A stretch of DNA of 64,000 nt, taken from contig DDFC01000010.1 of NCBI GenBank assembly GCA_002336895.1, forward strand, positions 228,240 to 292,239. Direction: 5' to 3'. This document shows positions 36,231 to 44,071 of the stretch, one piece after another (the first letter of the stretch is position 1; each line of letters begins with the position of its first letter). The notes beneath the pieces are model-generated. The model was given only the letters and a program-made list of their open reading frames with translations. It did no database searches and was not told the DNA's origin. The translations under genes and the position numbers were made by a program. Source of the DNA: Verrucomicrobiaceae bacterium UBA1938. Its GTDB lineage: Bacteria > Verrucomicrobiota > Verrucomicrobiia > Verrucomicrobiales > Verrucomicrobiaceae.

Positions 36231-36888
36231 GCGGCAGCAAAGCCTTGCTGCTTTGCTGCAAAGTGCGCTCTCGCAATGCCCAGAGTGCACTGTGCTTCAT
36301 GGCTTGAACGTGGGATGGGTGTGGCGAAAGCCCGCCCGTCCATCAGCGTGTAGCAGGCACTGCGGCGTACGAATGTTTTCGCAGTCGGGCACCTGCGTGG
36401 CAGGCGCTCTGATATGGAGCGCGGTCGCGGAGTGAGATCGAACACAGCCACCGCTTTCGCAGGCCGGACGAAAGACTAATACCACGATCTCTTGAAAACA
36501 GGTCTGTTCTCTTTTCGTCGCTTTGCCCCGCTTCGCACCAACCCCAAAGGGGTTACGTAGTTAAGCCCAAGGGTCAGCCGAGCCTCAGCGAGGCAGACCC
36601 TGGGTATGGACGGACGCGAGCGGGAAGCAAACCCATCGCCTTCTTGGCTCGCCGCTCTCTCCAGCAGCGTCTCTCCGCCATTCCGCCTCGCCGTGAATCC
36701 CTTTCCGCCTCGAGTCCACAGGATCAGTCGCTTCTTCAAGACGGCTTGATCAGCTTGGAAAAAGACCCGTTTTGAATCGCCTGTGGTATAAGGACGGAGA
36801 ACATACATCACCGCGCCAATGCGGTAGCTCCGATGCAGGCTTGCGCCGTGCATCTGCGCAACCGCAATCCATATCCAGAGGCACGCCA
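36231..36888. repeat. Non-coding repeat-rich gap
   Basis: 658 nt without a convincing gene. It contains TTTCGCAGGCCGGAC (about 36458-36472). It also has a nested hairpin with outer GGGTC (36571-36575) / GACCC (36596-36600) and inner GCCTCAGCGAGGC (36582-36594), and the block GATGCAGGCTTGCGCCGTGC (from about 36833). The first and last recur at about 59941 and 60060. An apparent 138-codon frame on the minus strand is a translation of these repeats. Confidence 0.6.
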
Positions 36889-38298
36889 TCACGCCAGCAG
36901 TCCCTTCAGCACGCGCCCGTGCACATCCGTGAGGCGGAAGTCGCGGCCTTCAGCGCGGTAGGTGAGGCGTTCGTGGTCGATGCCGAGTTGGTGCAGGAGG
37001 GTGGCGTTGAGATCGTGCACGTGCACGGGATCGCGGGCCACATTGAAGCAGAAGTCATCCGTCTCGCCGTATTGCAGGCCGGGCTTCACACCACCGCCGG
37101 CCAGCCACATGGTGAAGCAGCGTCCGTGGTGGTCGCGGCCATGGTTGGCGGGCTCCAGCTTGCCCTGGGAGTAGGTGGTGCGGCCGAATTCGCCACCCCA
37201 GATGATGAGCGTGTCGTCCAGCAGGCCGCGTTGTTTCAGATCTGTGATAAGGGCGGCACAGGGCTGGTCGATATCGCCACATTGGAGGCGGAGGTCGCTG
37301 GGGAGATTGTAGTGCTGGTCCCAGCCGCGATGGTAGAGCTGGATGAAGCGCACGCCGCTCTCCGCCATGCGGCGCGCGAGGAGGCAGTTGGCTGCAAAGC
37401 TGCCGGGCACTCGTGACTGAGGGCCGTAGGCCTCAAAGGTGGCGGCGCTTTCGTTTTTGAGGCTGATCAGGTCCGGCACGCTGCTCTGCATGCGGTAGGC
37501 CATTTCATACTGCGAAATGCGTGTCTCGATCTCGGGATCGAGCTGCTGGGCGAGCTGTTTGCGATTGAGCGCCTGGATGACGTCCAGCTCATCCCGCCGT
37601 GTGGCGGCGCTGAGGCCGGGAGGATTGGAGAGATACAGAACGGGATCGCCGCTGCTGCGGAAGCTGACACCCTGATGATTGGAAGGCAGAAAGCCCGAGC
37701 CCCACAGCCGCGCATAAAGCGGATCTGCAGGACGCGCGGCACTGCCACGAGAGATGAGCACCACAAAGGCGGGCAGGCTGGCATTCTCACTGCCGAGGCC
37801 GTAGCTGGCCCACGCGCCAAAGCTGGGCCGCCCCGGCTGCTGGTGGCCGGTCTGCAGCAGCGTCACACCCGGATCGTGATTGATGGCCTCCGTGTGCAAG
37901 GAGCGGATGATGCACATCTCATCGGCCACCCGGCCCATGTGCGGCAGCAGCTCGCTCATCCACGCGCCGGACTGGCCATGCTGCTGAAAGCGGAACATCG
38001 AAGCGGTGACGGGCTTGTTCTTCTGCCCGCTGGTCATGCCGGTGAGGCGCTGATCTCCCAGAACCGAGGCGGGAAACTCCTGGCCGTGCAGCTTTTGCAG
38101 CCCGGGCTTGTGATCAAACAGATCAAGCTGCGAGGGCCCGCCATGCATGAAGAGGTAGATCACGCGCTTGGCCTTGGGCGCGAAATGCGGCGCGGCCAGT
38201 GCACGACCCTCACCGAGCAGTGAGGCCAGCGCGGCGGTGCCGATGCCTGCGGAGGCACGGCCAAAAAGCTGACGGCGGGTCATCTGGGCGGTGTTCAT
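36889..38298 (-). CDS. DUF1501 domain-containing secreted protein
   Basis: 469 residues from MNTAQMTRRQLFGRASAGIG, a twin-arginine-type signal. DUF1501 hallmarks: YLFMHGGPSQLDLFDHKPGL, WGGEFGRTTYSQG, NHGRDHHGRCFTMWLAGGG and LNATLLHQLGIDHERLTYR. It overlaps by 4 nt (ATGA) the end of the DUF1549/DUF1553 cytochrome gene, the standard PVC pairing. The pair is thought to act outside the cytoplasm on a polysaccharide or sulfated substrate; the reaction is not established. Confidence 0.9.
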   Translation of the reverse strand: MNTAQMTRRQLFGRASAGIGTAALASLLGEGRALAAPHFAPKAKRVIYLFMHGGPSQLDLFDHKPGLQKLHGQEFPASVLGDQRLTGMTSGQKNKPVTASMFRFQQHGQSGAWMSELLPHMGRVADEMCIIRSLHTEAINHDPGVTLLQTGHQQPGRPSFGAWASYGLGSENASLPAFVVLISRGSAARPADPLYARLWGSGFLPSNHQGVSFRSSGDPVLYLSNPPGLSAATRRDELDVIQALNRKQLAQQLDPEIETRISQYEMAYRMQSSVPDLISLKNESAATFEAYGPQSRVPGSFAANCLLARRMAESGVRFIQLYHRGWDQHYNLPSDLRLQCGDIDQPCAALITDLKQRGLLDDTLIIWGGEFGRTTYSQGKLEPANHGRDHHGRCFTMWLAGGGVKPGLQYGETDDFCFNVARDPVHVHDLNATLLHQLGIDHERLTYRAEGRDFRLTDVHGRVLKGLLA

Positions 38299-41200
38299 CG
38301 GCGGGAGATGGTTTCGTCGAGATTGAACAAAGTGTGCAGCGTCACAGTCCACGCGGCCAGTTCTGCAGGAGCGAGCGTGCGGCCTTGTGGGGATGCACCC
38401 ACGGCGAGCAATTTCGCGGCGGCATCAGGCTCGGCGGCAAAGCGGGTGCGCTGGCGGCTCAGCAGGCTGCTCAGGAGTTTGAGCTCCTCGGCATCCGGCA
38501 CGCGGCAGAGCACGCGGCGGAAGGCGAGGGCGAGCTTGTCATTCTCGGCACCGGGCTGCGTCAGCGTCCAAGCGGACAGGGCGCGCGCGGCCTCAATGTA
38601 GGTCTCGTCATTGAGCAGCACGAGGGATTGCAGCGGTGTGTTGGTGCGTGCACGGCGCACAGTGCACTTTTCGCGCGTGGGTCCGTCGAAGGTGAGCAGG
38701 GCAGGGGGCGGGGACTGGCGCTTCCAGAAGGTGTACATGCTGCGGCGCCAGAGGCCGTCATCGGTATCGGCCACGTAGGTTTCTTCGCCGTTGTAAGAGA
38801 CGGCTTCCCACAGGCCGGGCGGCTGGTAGGGCTTCACGCTCGGGCCGCCGATCCTGGGCGCCAGCAGGCCGGAGACGGCAAGAGCCTGATCCCGCACCAT
38901 TTCGGCGCTCAGGCGAAAGGACGGGCCGCGTGCCAGCAGGCGGTTGGAGGGATCGTGCGCGGAGTACTGCGAGCTCTGCCGGTAGGTGGCGCTCATGACC
39001 ATGAGCTTGAGCATCGCCTTCACATCCCAGCCGCTCTGCATGAAGCGCACCGCCAGCCAGTCGAGCAGTTCAGGGTGGCTGGGGGCCTCTCCTTGCGATC
39101 CGAAGTCATTCACACTGCGCACGATCCCTTCGCCAAAGCACTGCATCCACAGGCGGTTCACCGCCACGCGCGCAGTCAGCGGATTGTCCTTTGAGACGAG
39201 CCAGCGTGCAAAGCCGAGGCGGTTGCTCGGTGCGTCCTGCGGCCACTTGGAAAGCGATGCCGGCACACCGGGCTGCACCTCCTCGGCGGGGTGATCATAT
39301 TGCCCGCGTGTGAGCAGGTGCGCTGTGCGAGGTTTTGCCATCTCCTGCATCACCAGTGTGGTGGGAATGCTCTCGCGTAGTGTGGCTTCAGCAGCCTTCG
39401 CTGCATTCAGACGCTGGTGCGCGGCGCGTGTGGGCGCATCGGCATGATGCTCCACAAACCAGTGCTGCAGAAGCGTGGCGTCCGCAGCGCTGCGGCTGGC
39501 CGCAGGCGTGGCGGCGATGCCGCGCAGGCGCTCGCTCCAGAACCACGACTGCACCGTCTCAGGCGTCACGCTCTGCTGCAGCAGGCGCAGCTCATCCAGC
39601 TGCCCGTAGAAGCCCAGGCCCGCATCCCGCCGCCCGATGCGCAGTGGCTCGGCGCAATGCGTGGAGCCCTTCAGCGTTTCGTTCATGATCTTCGTGGCCG
39701 CAGGCTGGCCGTCGATGAAGACGCGCAGGCCGGCGGCGCGGCGGGTGCCATCATGGGTGACTACCAGATGATGCCATTTCTTGCTGGCAGCGGGTTCCTG
39801 AGTGACGAGCTCGATCGCGTTCGTGCCCCACTGGCTGACGAGATTGATCTGAAAGCGCCCTTTCTGCCAGATGATCTCCAGTCCGCGTCGCCTGCCTTCG
39901 GGTTCGATTTTGGAGAGCACACCGCTGAGGGATGTATCAGCCATGAGCCAGATCCCCAGAGTCCATGGCGCATCTGTATCAAAGGCGCCCTCCCACTCTG
40001 CATGCTGCGTGGCGTCAAATTTGGCCGACTGGCCGAGGATGCCGTTCTGAAACACGTCGCTGGTGCCGAAGTGTCTGGCAGGGATGTCTCCGTCAAAGGA
40101 GAAATGCGCGATGAGTTTTTCATCGGGCGATGGCGGCTGCGTGGTCGCAGCGGTTTTTTCCCACTCGGTGATCTGCGTGCGGAGCGCGGTGGTAAAGGGC
40201 TTGAAGGCCGCTTCGGCCTTCTGTGCCGCTTCGGCCAGTTGTTTCAGCTCCTGCTCCTGGGTCCGTGAAGGCACGCTGAGCAGCGGTGGCGGATTGTCAG
40301 CTTTGATCAGCCCGGACTCGGGCACGTTGTTGAAGAAAGAAAAAAGCTGGTAAAACTCCCGCTGAGTGATGGGATCATACTTGTGGTCATGGCAGCGGGC
40401 GCAGCCGATGGTGAGGCCCAGCCACGTCGAGCCCGTCGTTTCCAGGCGGTCGGCCACATACTCCACGCGGTACTCTTCATCGATGATGCCGCTCTCGTTG
40501 TTGGCCATGTGGTTGCGGTTGAAGCCGGTGGCGATGCGCTGCGCCGTAGTGGCATTCGGCAGCAGATCACCTGCAAGCTGCTCGATGGTGAATTGATCAA
40601 ACGGGACATTGCGGTTGTAGGCATCGATGACCCAGTCCCGCCAGGGCCAGAGGCTGCGCGTCTTGTCGCCAAAGTAGCCGTTGGTGTCCGCGTAGCGTGC
40701 GGCATCCAGCCACTCCACCGCCATGCGCTCGCCGTAGTGCTTGGAGGCCAGCAGGCGGTCCACCGCGTGCTCGTAGGCCTGCGGACTCTTGTCGGCTAAA
40801 AAGGCATCCATTTCCTCCAGCGAGGGCGGCAGGCCGGTGAGGTCCAGGCTCACGCGGCGCAGCAGCGTCTCGGGCGCAGCCTCGTGGCTGGGGGAGAGAG
40901 GCTCCTTTTCAAGCCGTGCGAGGATGAAGCGGTCGATTTCATTGCGCGGCCATGCGTTGTCATGCACCTCCGGTGGTGCGGCGCTTTTGGGAGGGATCAA
41001 AGACCAGTGCGCTTCGTATTCCGCCCCCTCCGCGATCCACTGCTGCAGCGTGTGCTTTTCGTCCTCCGAAAGCGAGAGCTTGGAATCCGGCGGCGGCATG
41101 AGGTCGTCTGCATCCGTAGTGGTGATGCGCTGCGTCACCGCACTCTGCTCCGGCCTGCCGGGCACGATGGCCTGCGTGCCATCATGATTAGCGATGGCCG

Positions 41201-41396
41201 CCTCCCGCTGATCGAGGCGGAGATCGCCCTTGCGCCCTTTTTCATCAAAGCCGTGGCAGCGGAAACATTTGTTCGAGAGGATGGGGCGGATGTCCTGATT
41301 AAAGCGCAGTTTTGCTTCTGCCGCCGGAGAGACGCCCGCTCCGCTCACGAGCATCAAGATCGTTAAGCAGATGATAGGCATGCGGCGATGAACCAT
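38295..41396 (-). CDS. DUF1549/DUF1553 planctomycete-type cytochrome with LamG insert
   Basis: 1033 residues with a signal peptide. The N-terminal PSCyt1 cytochrome c carries NKCFRCHGFDEKGRKGDLRL (Cys44, Cys47, His48). DUF1549 follows (about 145-360, NEIDRFILARLEKEPLSPS, TNGYFGDKTRSLWPWRDWV). Then comes a LamG/concanavalin-like insert (about 425-620, LIAHFSFDGDIP, WTLGIWLMADTS, FIDGQPA) and DUF1553 (about 700-990, NRLGFARWLVSKDNPLTARV, RLSAEMVRDQALAVSG). It is translationally coupled to the DUF1501 gene downstream. MPIICL at 41381 is an alternative start. Confidence 0.9.
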   Translation of the reverse strand: MVHRRMPIICLTILMLVSGAGVSPAAEAKLRFNQDIRPILSNKCFRCHGFDEKGRKGDLRLDQREAAIANHDGTQAIVPGRPEQSAVTQRITTTDADDLMPPPDSKLSLSEDEKHTLQQWIAEGAEYEAHWSLIPPKSAAPPEVHDNAWPRNEIDRFILARLEKEPLSPSHEAAPETLLRRVSLDLTGLPPSLEEMDAFLADKSPQAYEHAVDRLLASKHYGERMAVEWLDAARYADTNGYFGDKTRSLWPWRDWVIDAYNRNVPFDQFTIEQLAGDLLPNATTAQRIATGFNRNHMANNESGIIDEEYRVEYVADRLETTGSTWLGLTIGCARCHDHKYDPITQREFYQLFSFFNNVPESGLIKADNPPPLLSVPSRTQEQELKQLAEAAQKAEAAFKPFTTALRTQITEWEKTAATTQPPSPDEKLIAHFSFDGDIPARHFGTSDVFQNGILGQSAKFDATQHAEWEGAFDTDAPWTLGIWLMADTSLSGVLSKIEPEGRRRGLEIIWQKGRFQINLVSQWGTNAIELVTQEPAASKKWHHLVVTHDGTRRAAGLRVFIDGQPAATKIMNETLKGSTHCAEPLRIGRRDAGLGFYGQLDELRLLQQSVTPETVQSWFWSERLRGIAATPAASRSAADATLLQHWFVEHHADAPTRAAHQRLNAAKAAEATLRESIPTTLVMQEMAKPRTAHLLTRGQYDHPAEEVQPGVPASLSKWPQDAPSNRLGFARWLVSKDNPLTARVAVNRLWMQCFGEGIVRSVNDFGSQGEAPSHPELLDWLAVRFMQSGWDVKAMLKLMVMSATYRQSSQYSAHDPSNRLLARGPSFRLSAEMVRDQALAVSGLLAPRIGGPSVKPYQPPGLWEAVSYNGEETYVADTDDGLWRRSMYTFWKRQSPPPALLTFDGPTREKCTVRRARTNTPLQSLVLLNDETYIEAARALSAWTLTQPGAENDKLALAFRRVLCRVPDAEELKLLSSLLSRQRTRFAAEPDAAAKLLAVGASPQGRTLAPAELAAWTVTLHTLFNLDETISRR

Positions 41397-41441
41397 GAGA
41401 GAAACACGCCCCTCGGCTGCCGTTTTATCAGAGCCAGTGGT

Positions 41442-42854
41442 TTACGCGATCACTTCCTTCACCACGTGCCCGTGCACATCGGTCAGTCGGAAGTCTCTTC
41501 CCGCGTGGCGGAAGGTGAGCTTTTCGTGATCGAGGCCGAGCTGGTGGAGAATGGTGGCATGCAGGTCGTGCATGTGGACTTTGTCGTCCACGGCCATGTG
41601 GCCGATGTCATCCGTCACGCCGTGGGCGAAGCCGGGCTTGAAGCCGCCGCCCGCCACCCAGACGGTGAAGCCAAGCGGGTTGTGATCGCGCCCGGTGCCG
41701 TTTTTCTCAGCATACGGAGTGCGGCCAAATTCGCCGCCCCACCACACGATGGTATCCTCCAGAAGCCCGCGTTGTTTGAGATCGTAAAGCAGCCCTGCGA
41801 TGGGTTTGTCCACGGCGGCGGCGTGGTCGCCGTGTTTGGGCAGGTTTGAGTGCTGATCCCAGGCGGGGTTGTTGGAGTTGTCCCCGTAGTTCACTTGAAT
41901 GTAGCGCACGCCCTGCTCGGCCATGCGGCGGGCCATGAGGCACTGGCGACCGAAGTTGTCGGTAGGCTTTTCGTTGATGCCGTAGAGCTTCAGCGTGGCT
42001 TCGGACTCACCGCTGATGTCCATGGCGCCTGGCGCATTGTTCTGCATGCGCCATGCCAGCTCATAGCTGCGGATGACGGCGTCGATGTCCGTGTCTCCGG
42101 GCATGGCATGCGCGGCCTGTTCGGCATTCAGTGCGCTCAGCAGGCCGAACTGCTTGCGCTGCTGCTCGGGCGTCCAGATGGCGTTGGTGATGTTCTTGAT
42201 GGTCGATTCCTTCGCGGGCTGGCCGGAGCGGCCCACCGGGGTGCCCTGAAAAACGGCGGGCAGGAAGGCATTGCCATAGTTGCGAGGTCCACCGTTTCCC
42301 AGGCTGGGGCTGATCGTCATGAAGCCCGGCAGGTTTTCATTTTCCGCGCCGAGACCGTACATCACCCAGGAGCCCATGCTGGGGCGGATGTTGCTGGTGG
42401 TGCCGGTGTGCATGAAGAGCGTGGCCGGGCCGTGCGCCACGCCTTCGGTGTGCATGCCATGGAGGAAGCAGAGGTCGTCCACATGCTGGTTGATGTGGGG
42501 GAAGAGGTTGGAGGCCCAGCGGCCGGACTCGCCGTGCTGCTTGAAATCCCACAGCGGCTTCATCACGCGCTGCAGTGCACCCTTGCCGGTCTTGGCGATG
42601 GCGCGGGAGTCCGCCACGTCGATGATCTTGCCGTCATCTTTGAAAAGACGCGGCTTGTAGTCGTAGGAGTCCACGTGGCTCACGCCGCCCTGCATGAAGA
42701 GGAAGATGACGCGCTTCGCCTTCGGCTGGTGGTGCGGTTTTTTGAGCGCGATCGGATTCGCCAGCGCCGCCTGGCTCTGCGCCATGGCCTGCCAGGCTAG
42801 GTAGCCAAAGCCGCAGCCGGTGGTCTGGAGAAAATCGCGACGTGAGGAGAACAT
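41442..42854 (-). CDS. DUF1501 domain-containing secreted protein (second of cluster)
   Basis: 470 residues from MFSSRRDFLQTTGCGFGYLA, a Tat-like signal. DUF1501 motifs: FLFMQGGVSHVDSYDYKPRL, HTGTTSNIRPSMGSWVMYGL, WGGEFGRTPYAEKNG, GRDHNPLGFTVWVAGGG and HDLHATILHQLGLDHEKLTF. It lies 45 nt upstream of the DUF1549/DUF1553 gene on the same strand. The operon therefore has the unusual order DUF1501, DUF1549/1553, DUF1501. The upstream extension of the open frame is non-coding. Confidence 0.9.
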   Translation of the reverse strand: MFSSRRDFLQTTGCGFGYLAWQAMAQSQAALANPIALKKPHHQPKAKRVIFLFMQGGVSHVDSYDYKPRLFKDDGKIIDVADSRAIAKTGKGALQRVMKPLWDFKQHGESGRWASNLFPHINQHVDDLCFLHGMHTEGVAHGPATLFMHTGTTSNIRPSMGSWVMYGLGAENENLPGFMTISPSLGNGGPRNYGNAFLPAVFQGTPVGRSGQPAKESTIKNITNAIWTPEQQRKQFGLLSALNAEQAAHAMPGDTDIDAVIRSYELAWRMQNNAPGAMDISGESEATLKLYGINEKPTDNFGRQCLMARRMAEQGVRYIQVNYGDNSNNPAWDQHSNLPKHGDHAAAVDKPIAGLLYDLKQRGLLEDTIVWWGGEFGRTPYAEKNGTGRDHNPLGFTVWVAGGGFKPGFAHGVTDDIGHMAVDDKVHMHDLHATILHQLGLDHEKLTFRHAGRDFRLTDVHGHVVKEVIA

Positions 42855-42900
42855 GCAGCCTAAACGTGGGCTGGGCGGGGGATTCTTCAGACAGGAGCGC

Positions 42901-42933
42901 AAAAAAAGGCGGCACCTGTGCGGGTGCCGCCTT
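42901..42933 (-). terminator. Rho-independent terminator of mdh
   Basis: On the minus strand a 9-bp stem (GGCGGCACC with GGTGCCGCC, extended by AA/TT) and a 6-nt loop are followed by a run of seven T residues. It begins 24 nt past the mdh stop and separates mdh from the DUF1501 operon. Confidence 0.88.
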
Positions 42934-42957
42934 CTCAGGAACAGAGGGCTGGTTTGA

Positions 42958-43941
42958 TTACAGCATGCCAGCCACGAAGGAGCGCTCGTCGACGAGCTCC
43001 TTGTTGGTGGCGGCGATCTTGGACTTGGCAAAGTCGTCCATCTCGTAGCTGGTGATGACTTCGTAGCTGCCCGGGGTGGTGGTGCGCACCGGCATGCCGG
43101 CCCACACTTCAGGATCGAAGCCGTAGAGGCCGTTGCTCTTCACCGCCACGGAGTGGATGGCACCCGGGGTGACGAGGGAACGGACGTGATCGACAAGGGC
43201 GTTTGCAGCGGAGGCGGCGGAGGAGGCGCCTCGGGCGGCGATGATAGCCGCACCGCGCTTGCCTACCGTCTCAAGGAAGGGGCCTTCCAGCCAGGCCTTG
43301 TCATTGATGACGCCGGCGGCGGGCTTGCCACCGATGGTGGCGTGCGCAAAGGAGGGGAACATCGTGGGGCTGTGGTTGCCGTAGATGAAGATGTCCTTCA
43401 CTTCCGTGAGGTCCACGCCTGCCTTCTGTGCCAGCTGGGTCTGGGCGCGGTTCTGGTCCAGGCGCACCATGGCGGTGAAGCGGTCCGGAGTCAGGCGCTT
43501 GGCCTGGGAGGCGGCGATCATGCAGTTGGTGTTGGCGGGGTTGCCCACCACGGCCACGCGGGCGTCGTCAGCGGCCACGGCGTCGATGATCTTGCCCTGC
43601 TCGATGAAGATCTTGCCGTTGTCCTTGAGCAGATCGGCGCGCTCCATGCCGGGGCCGCGGGGCTTGGCACCCACGAGGAGGCACCAGTTGGCGTCCTTGA
43701 AGCCCACGCTGGCGTCAGAGGTCTGCACGATGCCCTTCAGGAGGGGGAAGGCGCAGTCATCCAGCTCCATGGCCACACCGGCGAGGGCCGCCATCGGCTT
43801 CTCAAAGGGGGCCTCGATGAGCTGGAGGATCACCGGCTGGTCCGGGCCAAACATGGCACCGGAGGCGATGCGGAAAAGGAGGGCGTAACCGATTTGACCG
43901 GCGGCGCCGGTGACTGCGACTTTGATTGGGGCTTTAGCCAT
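42958..43941 (-). CDS. mdh: Malate dehydrogenase
   Basis: 327 residues. The N-terminal Rossmann fold has VTGAAGQIGYALLFRIASG, then VGAKPRGPGMERADLL, VGNPANTNCMIA, substrate-binding MVRLDQNRAQTQLA and the catalytic region IYGNHSPTMFP. It oxidises malate to oxaloacetate with NAD in the citric acid cycle. It belongs to the cytosolic-type MDH group rather than the lactate-dehydrogenase-like type. It stands alone and is followed by a strong terminator. Confidence 0.95.
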   Translation of the reverse strand: MAKAPIKVAVTGAAGQIGYALLFRIASGAMFGPDQPVILQLIEAPFEKPMAALAGVAMELDDCAFPLLKGIVQTSDASVGFKDANWCLLVGAKPRGPGMERADLLKDNGKIFIEQGKIIDAVAADDARVAVVGNPANTNCMIAASQAKRLTPDRFTAMVRLDQNRAQTQLAQKAGVDLTEVKDIFIYGNHSPTMFPSFAHATIGGKPAAGVINDKAWLEGPFLETVGKRGAAIIAARGASSAASAANALVDHVRSLVTPGAIHSVAVKSNGLYGFDPEVWAGMPVRTTTPGSYEVITSYEMDDFAKSKIAATNKELVDERSFVAGML

Positions 43942-44071
43942 GGATTTCTGAGGATGGAGCTGCCATCAGAGCAAGATGAGGCGGGAGGGCAACCCCGGGC
44001 TGAGATTCATGGCAGAAAATGCTTGGGCGCAGAGCGGAGTCCTGTTATAAAATTCGTTTTTTTCCACCTTG

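Noticed and set aside
36476..36892. 138-codon frame on the minus strand
   Set aside because: It lies across the hairpin repeat region and reads as translated repeat; no family and no ribosome binding site.
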